From positions 62,001-126,000 of the forward strand of contig NZ_FPBM01000004.1 in the NCBI RefSeq assembly GCF_900116715.1: a stretch of 64,000 bases of DNA, given 5' to 3'. Made by a program: the position numbers and the translations under genes. Source of the DNA: Polaromonas sp. YR568. Its GTDB lineage: Bacteria > Pseudomonadota > Gammaproteobacteria > Burkholderiales > Burkholderiaceae_C. Under the pieces are notes generated by a model. It saw only the letters and a program-made list of their open reading frames with translations. It did no database searches and had not been told where the DNA came from. Below are positions 1 to 9,721 of this stretch, piece by piece; position 1 is the stretch's first letter, and every line of letters begins with the position of its first letter.

Positions 1-2
1 GC

Positions 3-122
3 ACGCAGTTCGGCGGCTGGTCGTTTGCCGACGAAGCGCCGGTGCACGGCCGCGACCCGGCGCGCTTTGCGCGGCACCCGGGCGGGCGTGAAGAAAAGCC
101 GGCGGAGCTGCCCAGCCGCTGA
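3..122 (+). CDS. C-terminal fragment of an unidentified protein
   Basis: This is an open frame from the window edge to a TGA at 120-122, giving 39 residues that begin TQFGGWSFADEAP and end KPAELPSR. The tail is polar and rich in Arg, Pro and Glu, with no membrane segment or motif I recognise. It ends just before a GC-rich hairpin and converges on dkgB, which fits a real gene end. The start lies outside the window and the function is unknown. Another frame over the same bases is also open but has a much more Arg-rich, less protein-like composition. Confidence 0.4.
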   Translation, partial: TQFGGWSFADEAPVHGRDPARFARHPGGREEKPAELPSR

Positions 123-127
123 GGCTG

Positions 128-144
128 GCCGGCGCCTTGCCGGC
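128..144. terminator. GC-rich hairpin between convergent genes
   Basis: A perfect 6-bp stem GCCGGC/GCCGGC with loop GCCTT lies between the end of the partial plus-strand gene and the end of dkgB. A T-rich stretch (TTGCTGCTTTTCT) follows on the plus strand. It has the shape of a weak intrinsic terminator, but the T tract is broken. Confidence 0.4.
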
Positions 145-156
145 TTGCTGCTTTTC

Positions 157-981
157 TCAATCCCACTTCGGCGCCAGGCCTTCGGGGTTCACCAGACGGT
201 CGCCGCGCTCGAGCGCGGCGATGGCGGCCATGTCGGCGTCCGTCAGGCGCAGTTGCTGTGCCTTCAGGTTGCTCTCAAGGTTGGCTCGTTTTGTTGACGA
301 CGGGATCACCGCGTAACCCAGCTGCATCGCCCAGGCCAGCGCTACTTGTGCCGTGCTGGCGTTATGGCGCTTCGCGATCTCCAGCAGCACCGGGTCTTGC
401 AGCACCTTGCCGTAAGCCAGCGTCATGTAAGACGTGATGTGGATGCCCTGGCTCTGCGCGAAATCCACCACCTTGCGGTTTTGCAGGTAGGGGCTCAGTT
501 CGATCTGGTTGGTGGCGATGTTGGCCGCGCCCACAGCCTCGATGGAGCGGGTGAGGTAGTCGATATTGAAATTGGACACGCCGATCTTGCGTGTGAGCTT
601 CTGGGCCTTGGCTTCCATCAAGGCGCCCAGGGTGTCTTCCAGCGGCACGGGTTGCTTGGGCGCGGGCCAGTGAATCAAGGTCAGATCGACGTGGTCGGTG
701 CCGAGCTTGCGCAGGCTTTCCTTGAGGCTGGGAATGACTTTGTCGCCCGCGAAGTTGTCGGTCCAGATTTTGGTGGTGATAAAGAGCTCGCTGCGCGGCA
801 CGCCGCTTTCAGCAATGGCCTGGCCCACCTGGGCTTCGTTGCCGTAGATCTGTGCGGTGTCGATGACGCGGTAGCCGAGGTCCAGCGCGTTCTTGACGGA
901 GTCGATGACGACCTGGTCTTTGAGCCGGAAGGTGCCGACGCCGAATGCGGGGATGTTTTTGTGGGTAACGGTGGTGTTCAT
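157..981 (-). CDS. dkgB: Aldo/keto reductase, DkgB type
   Basis: A 274-residue NADPH-dependent aldo/keto reductase, a single cytoplasmic TIM barrel. The family tetrad is visible: Asp41 and Tyr46 in [11 protein letters not shown], Lys71 in ITTKIW and His104 in LTLIHWP. The sequence follows Escherichia coli DkgB (YafB) almost end to end, including [10 protein letters not shown] and the C-terminal [13 protein letters not shown]. DkgB-type enzymes reduce 2,5-diketo-D-gluconate and methylglyoxal-like aldehydes. I chose the ATG at 981 because it has an upstream AGGA and matches family length; an upstream in-frame start would add 36 residues unlike the family. It lies 46 bp after the MFS gene, so the two probably form one unit, with a YafC-like regulator diverging from them as near E. 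coli dkgB. Confidence 0.93.
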   Translation of the reverse strand: MNTTVTHKNIPAFGVGTFRLKDQVVIDSVKNALDLGYRVIDTAQIYGNEAQVGQAIAESGVPRSELFITTKIWTDNFAGDKVIPSLKESLRKLGTDHVDLTLIHWPAPKQPVPLEDTLGALMEAKAQKLTRKIGVSNFNIDYLTRSIEAVGAANIATNQIELSPYLQNRKVVDFAQSQGIHITSYMTLAYGKVLQDPVLLEIAKRHNASTAQVALAWAMQLGYAVIPSSTKRANLESNLKAQQLRLTDADMAAIAALERGDRLVNPEGLAPKWD

Positions 982-1027
982 GGTGATGTCCTGTGTTTGA
1001 CGGGTTTGAAGTTGTGAGTGGATGAAA

Positions 1028-2230
1028 TCAGTGTGCAACGACTGGGCTGTTGCCTGCTGCGCGGGGCGCAAAGCCCTCACGCACGTCAAGGCGACCGCTC
1101 CAGTAAGTGAGGGCCAATGCGCCCAGCACTACTACCGCGCCAATCCATGGCGTATGCATCAGACCCAGATGCGTGACCACCAGGCCGCCGGCCCAGGCTG
1201 CAAAGGCGATGCCGAGGTTGAAGGCGGCGATGTTCAAGCCCGAGGCCACGTCGACCGCATGGGGCGTGTGGCGCTCAGCCTGGCGCACCACATAAACCTG
1301 CAGGCCAGGCACATTGCCGAAAGCCACGGCGCCCCAGAGCATCACGGTGGCCACGGCCAGCCAGGGGTGCGGCGCAGTGAAGTTGAAGACAAACAGCACG
1401 GCGGCCAGCAGCGCAAAGATGATCTTCAGTGCGGCGATGGGGCCCTTGCGGTCGGCCAGCTTGCCGCCCCAGATATTGCCGGCGGCCACGGACACGCCAT
1501 AGACCAGCATCACCCAGCCCACCGCACCGGCGCCAAAGCCGGACTGCTGCAGGATGGGCGCAAGAAAGGTGAACGGGATGAAAGAGCCGCCGTAACCCAC
1601 GGCCGTGGTGGCATACACCAGCAAGAGGCGCGGCTGGGCCAGCACCTTGAGCTGCTGGGCCACCGATGCGGGCGGTGTGTGCTTGATGCTACGCGGCACA
1701 AAGAGCAGGCTGACCACAAAGGCGATGGCGCCCAGCGCCGACACGGCCAGGAAGGTTTCGCGCCAGCCGAAGTGCTGGCCGATAAAGGTGCCCAGCGGCA
1801 CGCCAGTGACCAGCGCCACGGTGAGGCCGGTGAACATGATGGCGATCGCGCTGGCGGCTTTTTCTTTGGGCACCAGGCCGGTGGCAATGGTGGAGCCTAT
1901 GGAGAAGAACACACCGTGGGCCAGGCCCGTGAGGATGCGCGCAGCGATCAGCGAGTTGTAGCCCGGTGACTGCCAGGCCAGCAGGTTGCCCAGCGTGAAC
2001 AGGGCCATCAGGCCGAGCAGCAGGGTTTTGCGCGGCAGCTTGCCGGTGAGCGCCGTCAGCAGCGGCGCGCCGATGGCGACGCCCAGTGCGTAAAGGCTGA
2101 CCAGCAGGCCGGCTGAGGGCAGGCTGATGTGAAGATCGGCCGCCACGATGGGCAGCAGGCCGACGATGACGAACTCTGTCGTTCCGATGGCGAAGGCGCT
2201 GATCGTCAGCGCAAGAAGGGCAATGGGCAT
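1028..2230 (-). CDS. MFS transporter, YdhP/AraJ-like DHA1 family
   Basis: A 400-residue inner-membrane protein with about 12 hydrophobic segments. The start [16 protein letters not shown] is the signature of the YdhP/AraJ group of drug:H+ antiporter-1 permeases, and [17 protein letters not shown] carries the TM4 region of that group. Such proteins export small molecules; the substrate cannot be read from sequence. It precedes dkgB on the same strand and diverges from the LysR gene at 2364, so a regulator-exporter-reductase module for a reactive aldehyde or sugar acid is a reasonable inference. Confidence 0.85.
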   Translation of the reverse strand: MPIALLALTISAFAIGTTEFVIVGLLPIVAADLHISLPSAGLLVSLYALGVAIGAPLLTALTGKLPRKTLLLGLMALFTLGNLLAWQSPGYNSLIAARILTGLAHGVFFSIGSTIATGLVPKEKAASAIAIMFTGLTVALVTGVPLGTFIGQHFGWRETFLAVSALGAIAFVVSLLFVPRSIKHTPPASVAQQLKVLAQPRLLLVYATTAVGYGGSFIPFTFLAPILQQSGFGAGAVGWVMLVYGVSVAAGNIWGGKLADRKGPIAALKIIFALLAAVLFVFNFTAPHPWLAVATVMLWGAVAFGNVPGLQVYVVRQAERHTPHAVDVASGLNIAAFNLGIAFAAWAGGLVVTHLGLMHTPWIGAVVVLGALALTYWSGRLDVREGFAPRAAGNSPVVAH

Positions 2231-2328
2231 GAGGGGCTCCGGGTGTCCAAAACGGACAAAAAGAACAAGGAAGCCCGAAGTTTGCGCGTTTGACCTTTGC
2301 AGAATAAGCCCCTAACGCGCAGAATATA

Positions 2329-2345
2329 GTTGACTCAGAATCAAC
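2329..2345. promoter_or_regulatory. LysR-type operator candidate in the divergent region
   Basis: The sequence GTTGA-N7-TCAAC is a perfect 5-bp dyad containing a T-N11-A core (TGACTCAGAATCA), the pattern bound by LysR-family regulators. It sits 19 bases before the LysR start codon in the 133-bp gap shared with the divergent MFS gene. This position suits autoregulation together with control of the exporter-dkgB unit. The 15 bases 2330-2344 recur with one mismatch at 32041-32055. Confidence 0.5.
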
Positions 2346-2363
2346 AATGCCTAGCGGAACCCC

Positions 2364-3248
2364 ATGAAAACGACGATAGAAGAACTGCTGGCGTTCCGCG
2401 CGGTGGTCGACACCGGCTCCATCACCGCGGCGGCCGACCAGCTGGACCAAACCGTCTCGGGCGTGAGCCGCGCGCTGGGCCGGCTTGAGAAAAAGCTGGG
2501 CGCCACCTTGCTGCGCCGCACGACACGCCGGCTGGAGCTGACGGAAGAAGGGCGCGGCTTTCTCGCCCGCACGCGCGCCATCCTCGATGCGATGGATGAA
2601 GCCGAAGAAGAGGTGGCCACGCGGCGCGAGGCGCCCGCCGGGCTGCTGCGGGTGAACGCGGCCCCGCCCTTTATGCTGCACGCCATCGTGCCGCTGGTGC
2701 CGGAGTTCAGCGCGCTCTACCCCAAGATCAGGCTGGAACTCAACACCGACGACCTGAACGTCGACCTGCTGGCCCAGCGCACCGATATCGCGATCCGCAT
2801 AGGCGCGCTGCGCGACTCCACCCTGCACGCGCGGCCGCTGTGCACCAGCCGCCTGCGCGTGCTGGCCAGCCCCGCCTACCTGGAGGAGCACGGCAAACCC
2901 AAACGCGTAGCTGATTTGGCGCGCCACGCACTCATCACCAACAGCCAGGTCGCCTCGCTCAATGACTGGCCGCTGCGCGGGCCGCAGGGCGACAGCTACA
3001 GCGCTGCACCGGCTTTCAGCGCCTCCAGCGGCGAGACCATGCGCCACCTGGCGCTCACCGGCATGGGCATCGTCTGCCTGGCCGACTTCATGACCGAGGG
3101 CGACCGCGAACGCGGCGAACTGGTGCAAGTGCTGGGCAAAGACACACTGGACGTGCGGCAGGCGGTGAACGCGGTGTACTACCGCAATACGGCGCTGTCG
3201 TCGCGGATCACGGCGTTTCTGGATTTCATGGCGGAGCGGCTGGCCTGA
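2364..3248 (+). CDS. LysR-family transcriptional regulator, YafC-like
   Basis: A 294-residue LysR regulator. Residues 1-60 form the winged helix-turn-helix (GSITAAADQLDQTVSGVSRALGRLEKKLG), followed by the linker helix and a periplasmic-binding-protein-like effector domain from about residue 90. Similarity to E. coli YafC is strong throughout, for example DVAIRxGxLxDSxLxARPL and the C-terminal SGETMRHLALTGMGI. In E. coli yafC also lies beside dkgB. The ATG at 2364 follows GGAACC and gives the standard domain start. It is probably the local regulator of the divergent MFS-dkgB unit; the effector is unknown. Confidence 0.92.
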   Translation: MKTTIEELLAFRAVVDTGSITAAADQLDQTVSGVSRALGRLEKKLGATLLRRTTRRLELTEEGRGFLARTRAILDAMDEAEEEVATRREAPAGLLRVNAAPPFMLHAIVPLVPEFSALYPKIRLELNTDDLNVDLLAQRTDIAIRIGALRDSTLHARPLCTSRLRVLASPAYLEEHGKPKRVADLARHALITNSQVASLNDWPLRGPQGDSYSAAPAFSASSGETMRHLALTGMGIVCLADFMTEGDRERGELVQVLGKDTLDVRQAVNAVYYRNTALSSRITAFLDFMAERLA

Positions 3249-3280
3249 GAGATACCGAAAATGAAAAGTTATAGTGCGCC

Positions 3281-3766
3281 ATGACCCTTTTGGACACCAC
3301 CAGGCGCCACCTGCCGCTCCTCTGCGTCACACTCGCTCTGGCTGCGGGCTATGTCTGGCTTGAGGCGGTGTCGCCCGCCACACCCACGGGCCCGGAGCAG
3401 CTCGTGCAGCTGGAAGGCCGGGTCATCAAGGCTGAAGCCGAGCGCAAACGCCGGAACTACCCTGCCGCCCATGCGGTTGTCTGGCTTCGCAGCGGAAACA
3501 ACACCTACCGTCTCCAAAGCGAAGACCTGTCGCTGCTGCCGGAGCTTCGCGAGGGGACGCGTGCCCGGATGGGCGTGACGTCGAAAGAAAACATCCTCGG
3601 GCCATCGCTGATCTGGACGGTCAGCACTGACAGCGGATTCCAGCGGGACTACTCAGACGTTTACCGCTACGCCAAACCGGGAATCAGGATTCATTGGGAA
3701 TACCTGCTTTTCTGTCTTGCCGGCGTGCTCTGGACGGGCTACATGACGCTTTGGCGCAGAACATGA
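3281..3766 (+). CDS. Small bitopic membrane protein of unknown function
   Basis: A 161-residue protein with an N-terminal hydrophobic segment (about residues 11-28), a polar region of about 100 residues, and a C-terminal hydrophobic segment (about 139-157) ending WRRT. The middle region is mostly short beta-like stretches (QLEGRVIKAEAE, YRLQSEDLSLLPEL). I do not recognise the family. It starts 32 bp after the LysR gene on the same strand and is followed by a clear bidirectional terminator, so it may be co-transcribed with the regulator. A periplasmic or cytoplasmic middle domain cannot be decided from the sequence. Confidence 0.6.
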   Translation: MTLLDTTRRHLPLLCVTLALAAGYVWLEAVSPATPTGPEQLVQLEGRVIKAEAERKRRNYPAAHAVVWLRSGNNTYRLQSEDLSLLPELREGTRARMGVTSKENILGPSLIWTVSTDSGFQRDYSDVYRYAKPGIRIHWEYLLFCLAGVLWTGYMTLWRRT

Positions 3767-3796
3767 TGCCTTGCAGCCTTGTGATGTGCACAGCCG

Positions 3797-3824
3797 AAAA
3801 AAAAGCACCCGAAGGTGCTTTTTT
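3797..3824. terminator. Bidirectional intrinsic terminator
   Basis: An A8 tract, stem GCACC, loop CGAA, stem GGTGC and a T6 tract form a symmetrical terminator. It lies 30 bp after the membrane-protein gene (plus strand) and 14 bp after gapA (minus strand), so it can end transcription from both sides. Confidence 0.9.
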
Positions 3825-3838
3825 GACGTTGGCATCGC

Positions 3839-4891
<1,053 letters not shown>

Positions 4892-4899
4892 TTATGCGC

Positions 4900-6942
4900 T
4901 TACTTGCGCAGCACCTTGCGCACGGTGTCGGCGACGTTCTCGGCGGTGAAGCCGAAGTGCTTGAACAGCACGGGCGCAGGCGCCGACTCACCGTAGGTGT
5001 CGATGCCGACCACGGCTGCGCAGCCGTATTTCCACCAGCCGTCGGTCACGCCCATTTCCACCGCGATGCGGGGGATGCCTTCGGGCAGCACTTCGGACTT
5101 GTAGGCCGTCTTTTGTTTGTCGAAGGTCGTGTTGCTGGGCATGGAGACCACGCGCACGGCGATCTTGTGGGCGGCCAGCAGCTCTTGCGCCTTGAGCGCG
5201 AGTTGCACTTCAGAGCCGGTGGCGATGATGACGGCCTGGGCCTTTTTGTTCAGGCCCACTTCGGCGGGCTCGGCCAGCACATAGGCGCCGCGGCTGATTT
5301 CACCGAGGTCGTGCTTGGGCGCGTAAGGCAAGTTCTGGCGGCTGAGCAGCAGCGCGGTGGGCTTGTTCTTGTTCTCAAGCGCGACGGCCCAGGCGACGGC
5401 CGTTTCAGCCGTATCGCCCGGACGCCAGACGTCCAGGTTGGGGATCAGGCGCAGGCTGGCGGCGTGCTCGATGGACTGGTGCGTCGGGCCGTCTTCGCCC
5501 AGGCCGATGGAGTCGTGGGTGAAGACGTGGATGACGCGCAGCTTCATCAGCGCAGCCATGCGGATGGCGTTGCGGCTGTAGTCGCTGAAGGTGAGGAAGG
5601 TGCCGCCGTAGGGGATGTAGCCGCCGTGCAGCGCGATGCCGTTCATGATGGCGGCCATGCCGAATTCACGCACGCCGTAGTTGATGTGGCGGCCACCGGC
5701 GCTTACGCCTTCCGCGTTGGCGGTCAGCACGACTTCACCGTTCATGTCAAAACGCAGGTTGGGCGTGGACTTGGTGTTGGTGAGGTTAGAGCCGGTCAGG
5801 TCGGCCGAGCCGCCCAGCAGCTCGGGCAGGCCGGCGGTGAAGGCTTCGAGTGCGAGCTGCGAGGCCTTGCGGGACGCGACGGTTTCGGCCTTTTCGTGCG
5901 CGCCGATGACGGTGTCCACAGCCAGTTGCGCAAAGCTCTTGGGCAGCTCGCCCTTCATGCGGCGGGCCAGCTCGGCAGCGAGTTCGGGGTGCGCGGCCTT
6001 GTAGGCGGCAAATTTGGCGTCCCAGGCGGTTTCAGCGGCCAGGCCCTTGGCCTTGGCGTCCCAGGCGTCGTAGACCTCTTTCGGCACTTCAAACGGCGCA
6101 TGCGGCCAGTTGAGGGCTTCGCGCGTGAGCTTGATTTCTTCGGCGCCCAGTGGTTCGCCGTGGGCCTTGGCGGTGTTGGCACGGTTGGGCGATCCTTTGC
6201 CGATGTGCGTCTTGCAGATGATCAGCGTAGGTTTGTCGTTGGACTTTTTCGCGCCTTCGATGGCTTGCGAAACCAGCTCGGCGTCGTGGCCGTCAATGGG
6301 GCCCAGCACGTTCCAGCCGTAGGCGGCAAAGCGCACGGCGGTGTTGTCGATGAACCAGGGCGCGACCTGGCCGTCGATGGAGATACCGTTGTCGTCATAA
6401 AGCGCGATCAGCTTGTTGAGCTTCCAGGCACCGGCCAGGGCCGCGGCTTCGTGGCTGATGCCTTCCATCAGGCAGCCGTCGCCCATGAACACATAGGTGT
6501 TGTGGTCGACGACGGTGTGGCCTTCGCGGTTGAATTCCTTGGCGAGCAGCTTTTCAGCCAGCGCCATGCCGACGGCATTGGTCAGGCCCTGGCCCAGCGG
6601 GCCGGTGGTGGTTTCAACGCCGGGGGTGTAACCGTATTCGGGGTGGCCGGGGGTTTTGCTGTGCAGCTGGCGGAAGTTCTTGAGCTCGCTGATCGGCAGC
6701 TTGTAGCCGGTGAGATGCAGCACGGCATAAATCAGCATGGAGCCGTGGCCGTTGGAGAGCACAAAACGGTCGCGGTCGAACCAGTTGGGGTTGTGCGGGC
6801 TGTGCTTGAGGTGGCTGCCCCAGAGGGCGACTGCCATGTCGGCCATGCCCATGGGGGCGCCGGGATGTCCGGAATTGGCTTGTTGAACGGCGTCCATTGC
6901 GAGTGCGCGTATCGCATTCGCCATCATTGGGGTATTGGCCAT
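4900..6942 (-). CDS. tkt: Transketolase
   Basis: A 680-residue thiamine-diphosphate enzyme moving two-carbon units between sugar phosphates in the pentose phosphate pathway. It has the N-terminal [13 protein letters not shown] (His26), the ThDP motif from GDG at 154-156 to Asn185 ([11 protein letters not shown]), and the pyrimidine domain with [19 protein letters not shown] chose the ATG at 6942, preceded by a GGAG, because it gives the standard N terminus; an upstream in-frame start would add 36 atypical residues. It precedes gapA and diverges from the speD-like gene at 7074. Confidence 0.97.
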   Translation of the reverse strand: MANTPMMANAIRALAMDAVQQANSGHPGAPMGMADMAVALWGSHLKHSPHNPNWFDRDRFVLSNGHGSMLIYAVLHLTGYKLPISELKNFRQLHSKTPGHPEYGYTPGVETTTGPLGQGLTNAVGMALAEKLLAKEFNREGHTVVDHNTYVFMGDGCLMEGISHEAAALAGAWKLNKLIALYDDNGISIDGQVAPWFIDNTAVRFAAYGWNVLGPIDGHDAELVSQAIEGAKKSNDKPTLIICKTHIGKGSPNRANTAKAHGEPLGAEEIKLTREALNWPHAPFEVPKEVYDAWDAKAKGLAAETAWDAKFAAYKAAHPELAAELARRMKGELPKSFAQLAVDTVIGAHEKAETVASRKASQLALEAFTAGLPELLGGSADLTGSNLTNTKSTPNLRFDMNGEVVLTANAEGVSAGGRHINYGVREFGMAAIMNGIALHGGYIPYGGTFLTFSDYSRNAIRMAALMKLRVIHVFTHDSIGLGEDGPTHQSIEHAASLRLIPNLDVWRPGDTAETAVAWAVALENKNKPTALLLSRQNLPYAPKHDLGEISRGAYVLAEPAEVGLNKKAQAVIIATGSEVQLALKAQELLAAHKIAVRVVSMPSNTTFDKQKTAYKSEVLPEGIPRIAVEMGVTDGWWKYGCAAVVGIDTYGESAPAPVLFKHFGFTAENVADTVRKVLRK

Positions 6943-7073
6943 GTAGGCAGCTCCGGAGGGGGAAAGATCAGGGGTAACCCGGTATTTTACCGTTAGCCCC
7001 CTCCCCACCGGTTTGGCGGGGGTTTGCCCCGGATTTGGCCGGGCGGCCACCCGCCATGAACTAAAGTCGGGGG

Positions 7074-7451
7074 ATGCAAGGCCTTCACCTGACCGCCGAC
7101 CTGTACAAATGCCGCTGCGACCCGGCCTGGCTGACCGACGCCGCGAAACTCGGCGACTGGTGCGTGCAGGCAGTGCAGGCGGCCGGCCTTCAGGCCGTCA
7201 ACCAGCTGTTTCACACCTTTCCCGACACCGTGCACGGCCCGGGCGGCATCACAGCCACAGTGCTGCTGGCCGAATCGCATGTGTGCGTGCACACCTGGCC
7301 CGAACAAAAAGCCGTGACGCTGGACGTTTATGTCTGCAATTTCGGCGGCGACCATTCGACCCGGGCGCGCGGGCTGATGGACGCGCTGGTGCGGCGCTTT
7401 AACCCGGAATGGACCGAGCAACGCTCGCTGGACCGGGGCGATACCGCATGA
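7074..7451 (+). CDS. speD: SpeD-family pyruvoyl enzyme (S-adenosylmethionine decarboxylase-like)
   Basis: A 125-residue protein of the class 1b S-adenosylmethionine decarboxylase family, which self-cleaves to form a pyruvoyl cofactor and makes the aminopropyl donor for spermidine. The cleavage pair Glu67-Ser68 lies in [14 protein letters not shown], with His73 and the proton-donor Cys88 in [10 protein letters not shown], so all core residues are intact. Compared with the usual HIxIHTWPE and FTCG it has HVCVHTWPE and YVCN. Some SpeD relatives have changed function to ornithine or arginine decarboxylation, so the substrate is not certain. Its stop overlaps the murU start (ATGA), an unusual partnership. 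A spermidine-synthase homologue lies about 7 kb away on the other strand. Confidence 0.85.
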   Translation: MQGLHLTADLYKCRCDPAWLTDAAKLGDWCVQAVQAAGLQAVNQLFHTFPDTVHGPGGITATVLLAESHVCVHTWPEQKAVTLDVYVCNFGGDHSTRARGLMDALVRRFNPEWTEQRSLDRGDTA

Positions 7452-8203
7452 ACAGCGGCGCACCCATCAAAGCCATGATTCTTGCCGCCGGGCGCGGCGA
7501 GCGCATGCGCCCGCTGACCGACACGACGCCCAAACCGCTGCTGCCGGTGCGCGGCAAACCGCTGATTGGCTGGCATGCCGAGGCGCTGGCGCGGGGCGGC
7601 TTCACCGATCTGGTGATCAACACCGCCTGGCTGGGCGAGCAGCTTGAGGCGTACTTTTCAGGTCATTTCGGGCTGCAGGCCAATCAGGACGGGCGCAAGC
7701 CGCTATCAATTTCATACTCCCACGAAGGCCTGGATTTTGGCGGCGCACTGGAAACCGCCGGCGGCATTGCCCGCGCGTTGCCGCTGCTGGGCGAGGTGTT
7801 CTGGGTGCTGGCGGGTGATGTGTTTGTGCCGGGTTTTGAATTCACCCAGGCCGCCGCCACCCGGTTTGCCGCCGGCAACAAGCTGGCCCACCTCTGGCTG
7901 GTGCCCAACCCGGCGCACAACCCCAAGGGCGACTTCGGCCTTGGCGCCGGCGGCCTGGCGCTGAGCCTGCCCAAGGACAGCACCCAGCCCAAATTCACTT
8001 ACAGCACCATAGGCCTGTACAGGCGCGAACTGTTCGACAGCCTGCCTGCCGGCAACCCGCAGGGCCTCAAAGCCCCGCTGGCGCCCTTGCTGCGGGCCGC
8101 GATGGACAATGGCCGGGTCAGCGCCGAGCTGTATGAAGGCGCCTGGACCGACGTGGGCACGCCGGCCCGCCTGGACGAGCTGAACCAAACCACCACGAAC
8201 TGA
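7448..8203 (+). CDS. murU: N-acetylmuramate 1-phosphate uridylyltransferase
   Basis: A 251-residue sugar nucleotidyltransferase. The motif AMILAAGRGERMRPLTD at residues 9-25, TPKPLLPV, the metal-binding LAGDVF (Asp124) and the C-terminal GAWTDVGTPARL match Pseudomonas MurU closely. MurU makes UDP-MurNAc from MurNAc-1-phosphate, the last step of the cell-wall recycling route that bypasses de novo fosfomycin-sensitive synthesis. The partner kinase AmgK is encoded at 50177, about 42 kb away, whereas in Pseudomonas the two are adjacent. The ATG at 7448 overlaps the speD stop; an upstream in-frame start would lie inside speD. Confidence 0.9.
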   Translation: MNSGAPIKAMILAAGRGERMRPLTDTTPKPLLPVRGKPLIGWHAEALARGGFTDLVINTAWLGEQLEAYFSGHFGLQANQDGRKPLSISYSHEGLDFGGALETAGGIARALPLLGEVFWVLAGDVFVPGFEFTQAAATRFAAGNKLAHLWLVPNPAHNPKGDFGLGAGGLALSLPKDSTQPKFTYSTIGLYRRELFDSLPAGNPQGLKAPLAPLLRAAMDNGRVSAELYEGAWTDVGTPARLDELNQTTTN

Positions 8204-8216
8204 AGCGGAACGCGCC

Positions 8217-9608
8217 ATGAGCACCTCCACGATCTACGAAAAACGCCGCGCCGCCGTTGCCCGCGCGCTGAAGGCCGCCGGCGGCGGCATTGCCCTGCTG
8301 CCGACCGCGCCGGAATACCCGCGCAACCGCGACAGCGACTTTCCCTACCGCCACGACAGTTACTTCTATTACCTGACCGGCTTTGACGAACCGCAGTCCT
8401 GGCTGGTGATAGCGTCCAGCGGCAAGACCACGCTGTTTTGCCGGCCCAAGGACCTGGAACGGGAAATCTGGGACGGCATCCGCCTGGGGCCCAAGGCCGC
8501 GCCGGCCCGGCTCGGCGTTGATGCCGCCTTCAGCACCGACGCGCTGGACGAGAAAATGCCGGCACTGCTGGCCAACCAGAAATCGGTGTGGTTTCCCTTC
8601 GCCACGCACGAAGGCCTGGGCGCACGGGTAGACGGCTGGCTGGACAAGGTACGCACCCGCGTGCGCCTGGGCGACGAACCCCCGCCCAGCCAGCACGACC
8701 TGTGCGGCGTGCTGGACGAGATGCGCCTCTTTAAAGACAGCCACGAGATCGCCATACTGCGGCGCGCCGGCAAGATTTCGGCCGGTGCGCATGTGCGCGC
8801 CATGCAAACATCTGCGGCCATGCTGCGCAAACCCATCAAGGGCGGCCTGCGTGAATACCACCTGGAGGCCGAGCTGCTGCACGAGTTCCGCCGCCACGGC
8901 TCGCAGTTTCCGGCCTACACCAGCATCGTGGCCGCGGGCGCCAATGCCTGCGTGCTGCACTACCGCGCCGGCGACGCCGAGCTCAAAGCCGGCGAGCTGT
9001 GCCTGATCGACGCCGGCTGCGAGCTGGACGGTTATGCCAGCGACATCACCCGCACCTTCCCCGCAGACGGCAAGTTCACGCCGGCGCAGCGCAGGCTGTA
9101 TGACATCGTGGTCGAGTCCCAGTACGCCGCGGTGAAAGCAACCAAACCCGGCAAGCGTTTTAACGACCCGCACGAAGCCGCCCTGCGCGTGCTGGCGCAA
9201 GGCATGCTCGACACCGGCCTGCTACCAAAAGCCAAACACGGCAAGGTCGACGACGTGCTGGAGTCCGGCGCCTACCGCCAGTTTTATATGCACCGAACCA
9301 GCCACTGGATGGGCATGGACGTGCACGACTGCGGCGACTACGGCGAGCCCGGCACCAAACCCCGCGAAGACAAGGACGCCATGGGCCAGCCCATACTGCG
9401 CCGGCCTTCACGCATCCTGCGGCCCGGCATGGTGCTGACCATCGAGCCCGGCATCTACGTGCGGCCCGCCAAAAACGTGCCCAGGGAGTTCTGGAACATC
9501 GGCATCCGGATCGAAGACGATGCGCTTGTCACGGCCAAGGGATGCGAGCTGATGACGCGGGGTGTGCCTGTGGATGGAGACGAGATTGAGGCCTTGATGC
9601 GCGGCTGA
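8217..9608 (+). CDS. pepP: Xaa-Pro aminopeptidase P
   Basis: A 463-residue M24B metallopeptidase that removes N-terminal residues preceding proline. The N-terminal half is the aminopeptidase-P domain (NRDSDFPYRHDSYFYYLTGF). The catalytic pita-bread domain has the metal ligands in LIDAGCELDGYASDITRTFP, MHRTSHWMGMDVHD, TIEPGIYV and GIRIEDD. Length is near the E. coli enzyme. It begins 14 bp after murU and probably shares its transcript. Confidence 0.95.
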   Translation: MSTSTIYEKRRAAVARALKAAGGGIALLPTAPEYPRNRDSDFPYRHDSYFYYLTGFDEPQSWLVIASSGKTTLFCRPKDLEREIWDGIRLGPKAAPARLGVDAAFSTDALDEKMPALLANQKSVWFPFATHEGLGARVDGWLDKVRTRVRLGDEPPPSQHDLCGVLDEMRLFKDSHEIAILRRAGKISAGAHVRAMQTSAAMLRKPIKGGLREYHLEAELLHEFRRHGSQFPAYTSIVAAGANACVLHYRAGDAELKAGELCLIDAGCELDGYASDITRTFPADGKFTPAQRRLYDIVVESQYAAVKATKPGKRFNDPHEAALRVLAQGMLDTGLLPKAKHGKVDDVLESGAYRQFYMHRTSHWMGMDVHDCGDYGEPGTKPREDKDAMGQPILRRPSRILRPGMVLTIEPGIYVRPAKNVPREFWNIGIRIEDDALVTAKGCELMTRGVPVDGDEIEALMRG

Positions 9609-9721
9609 AGCCCATCAGCTGCCATGCACAAATCTCTTGCTGAAAAACCAGGATTGCCTGCTCTCATGCCGTCCCTGCGCGTGCGTGCCGCCGCCCATAC
9701 CGCGCCGGGGAGTTCGAGTTG

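Noticed and set aside
4894..6996. Plus-strand frame of 700 codons opposite transketolase
   Set aside because: Transketolase motifs are certain on the minus strand; the opposite translation has His/Val/Gly-rich shadow composition.
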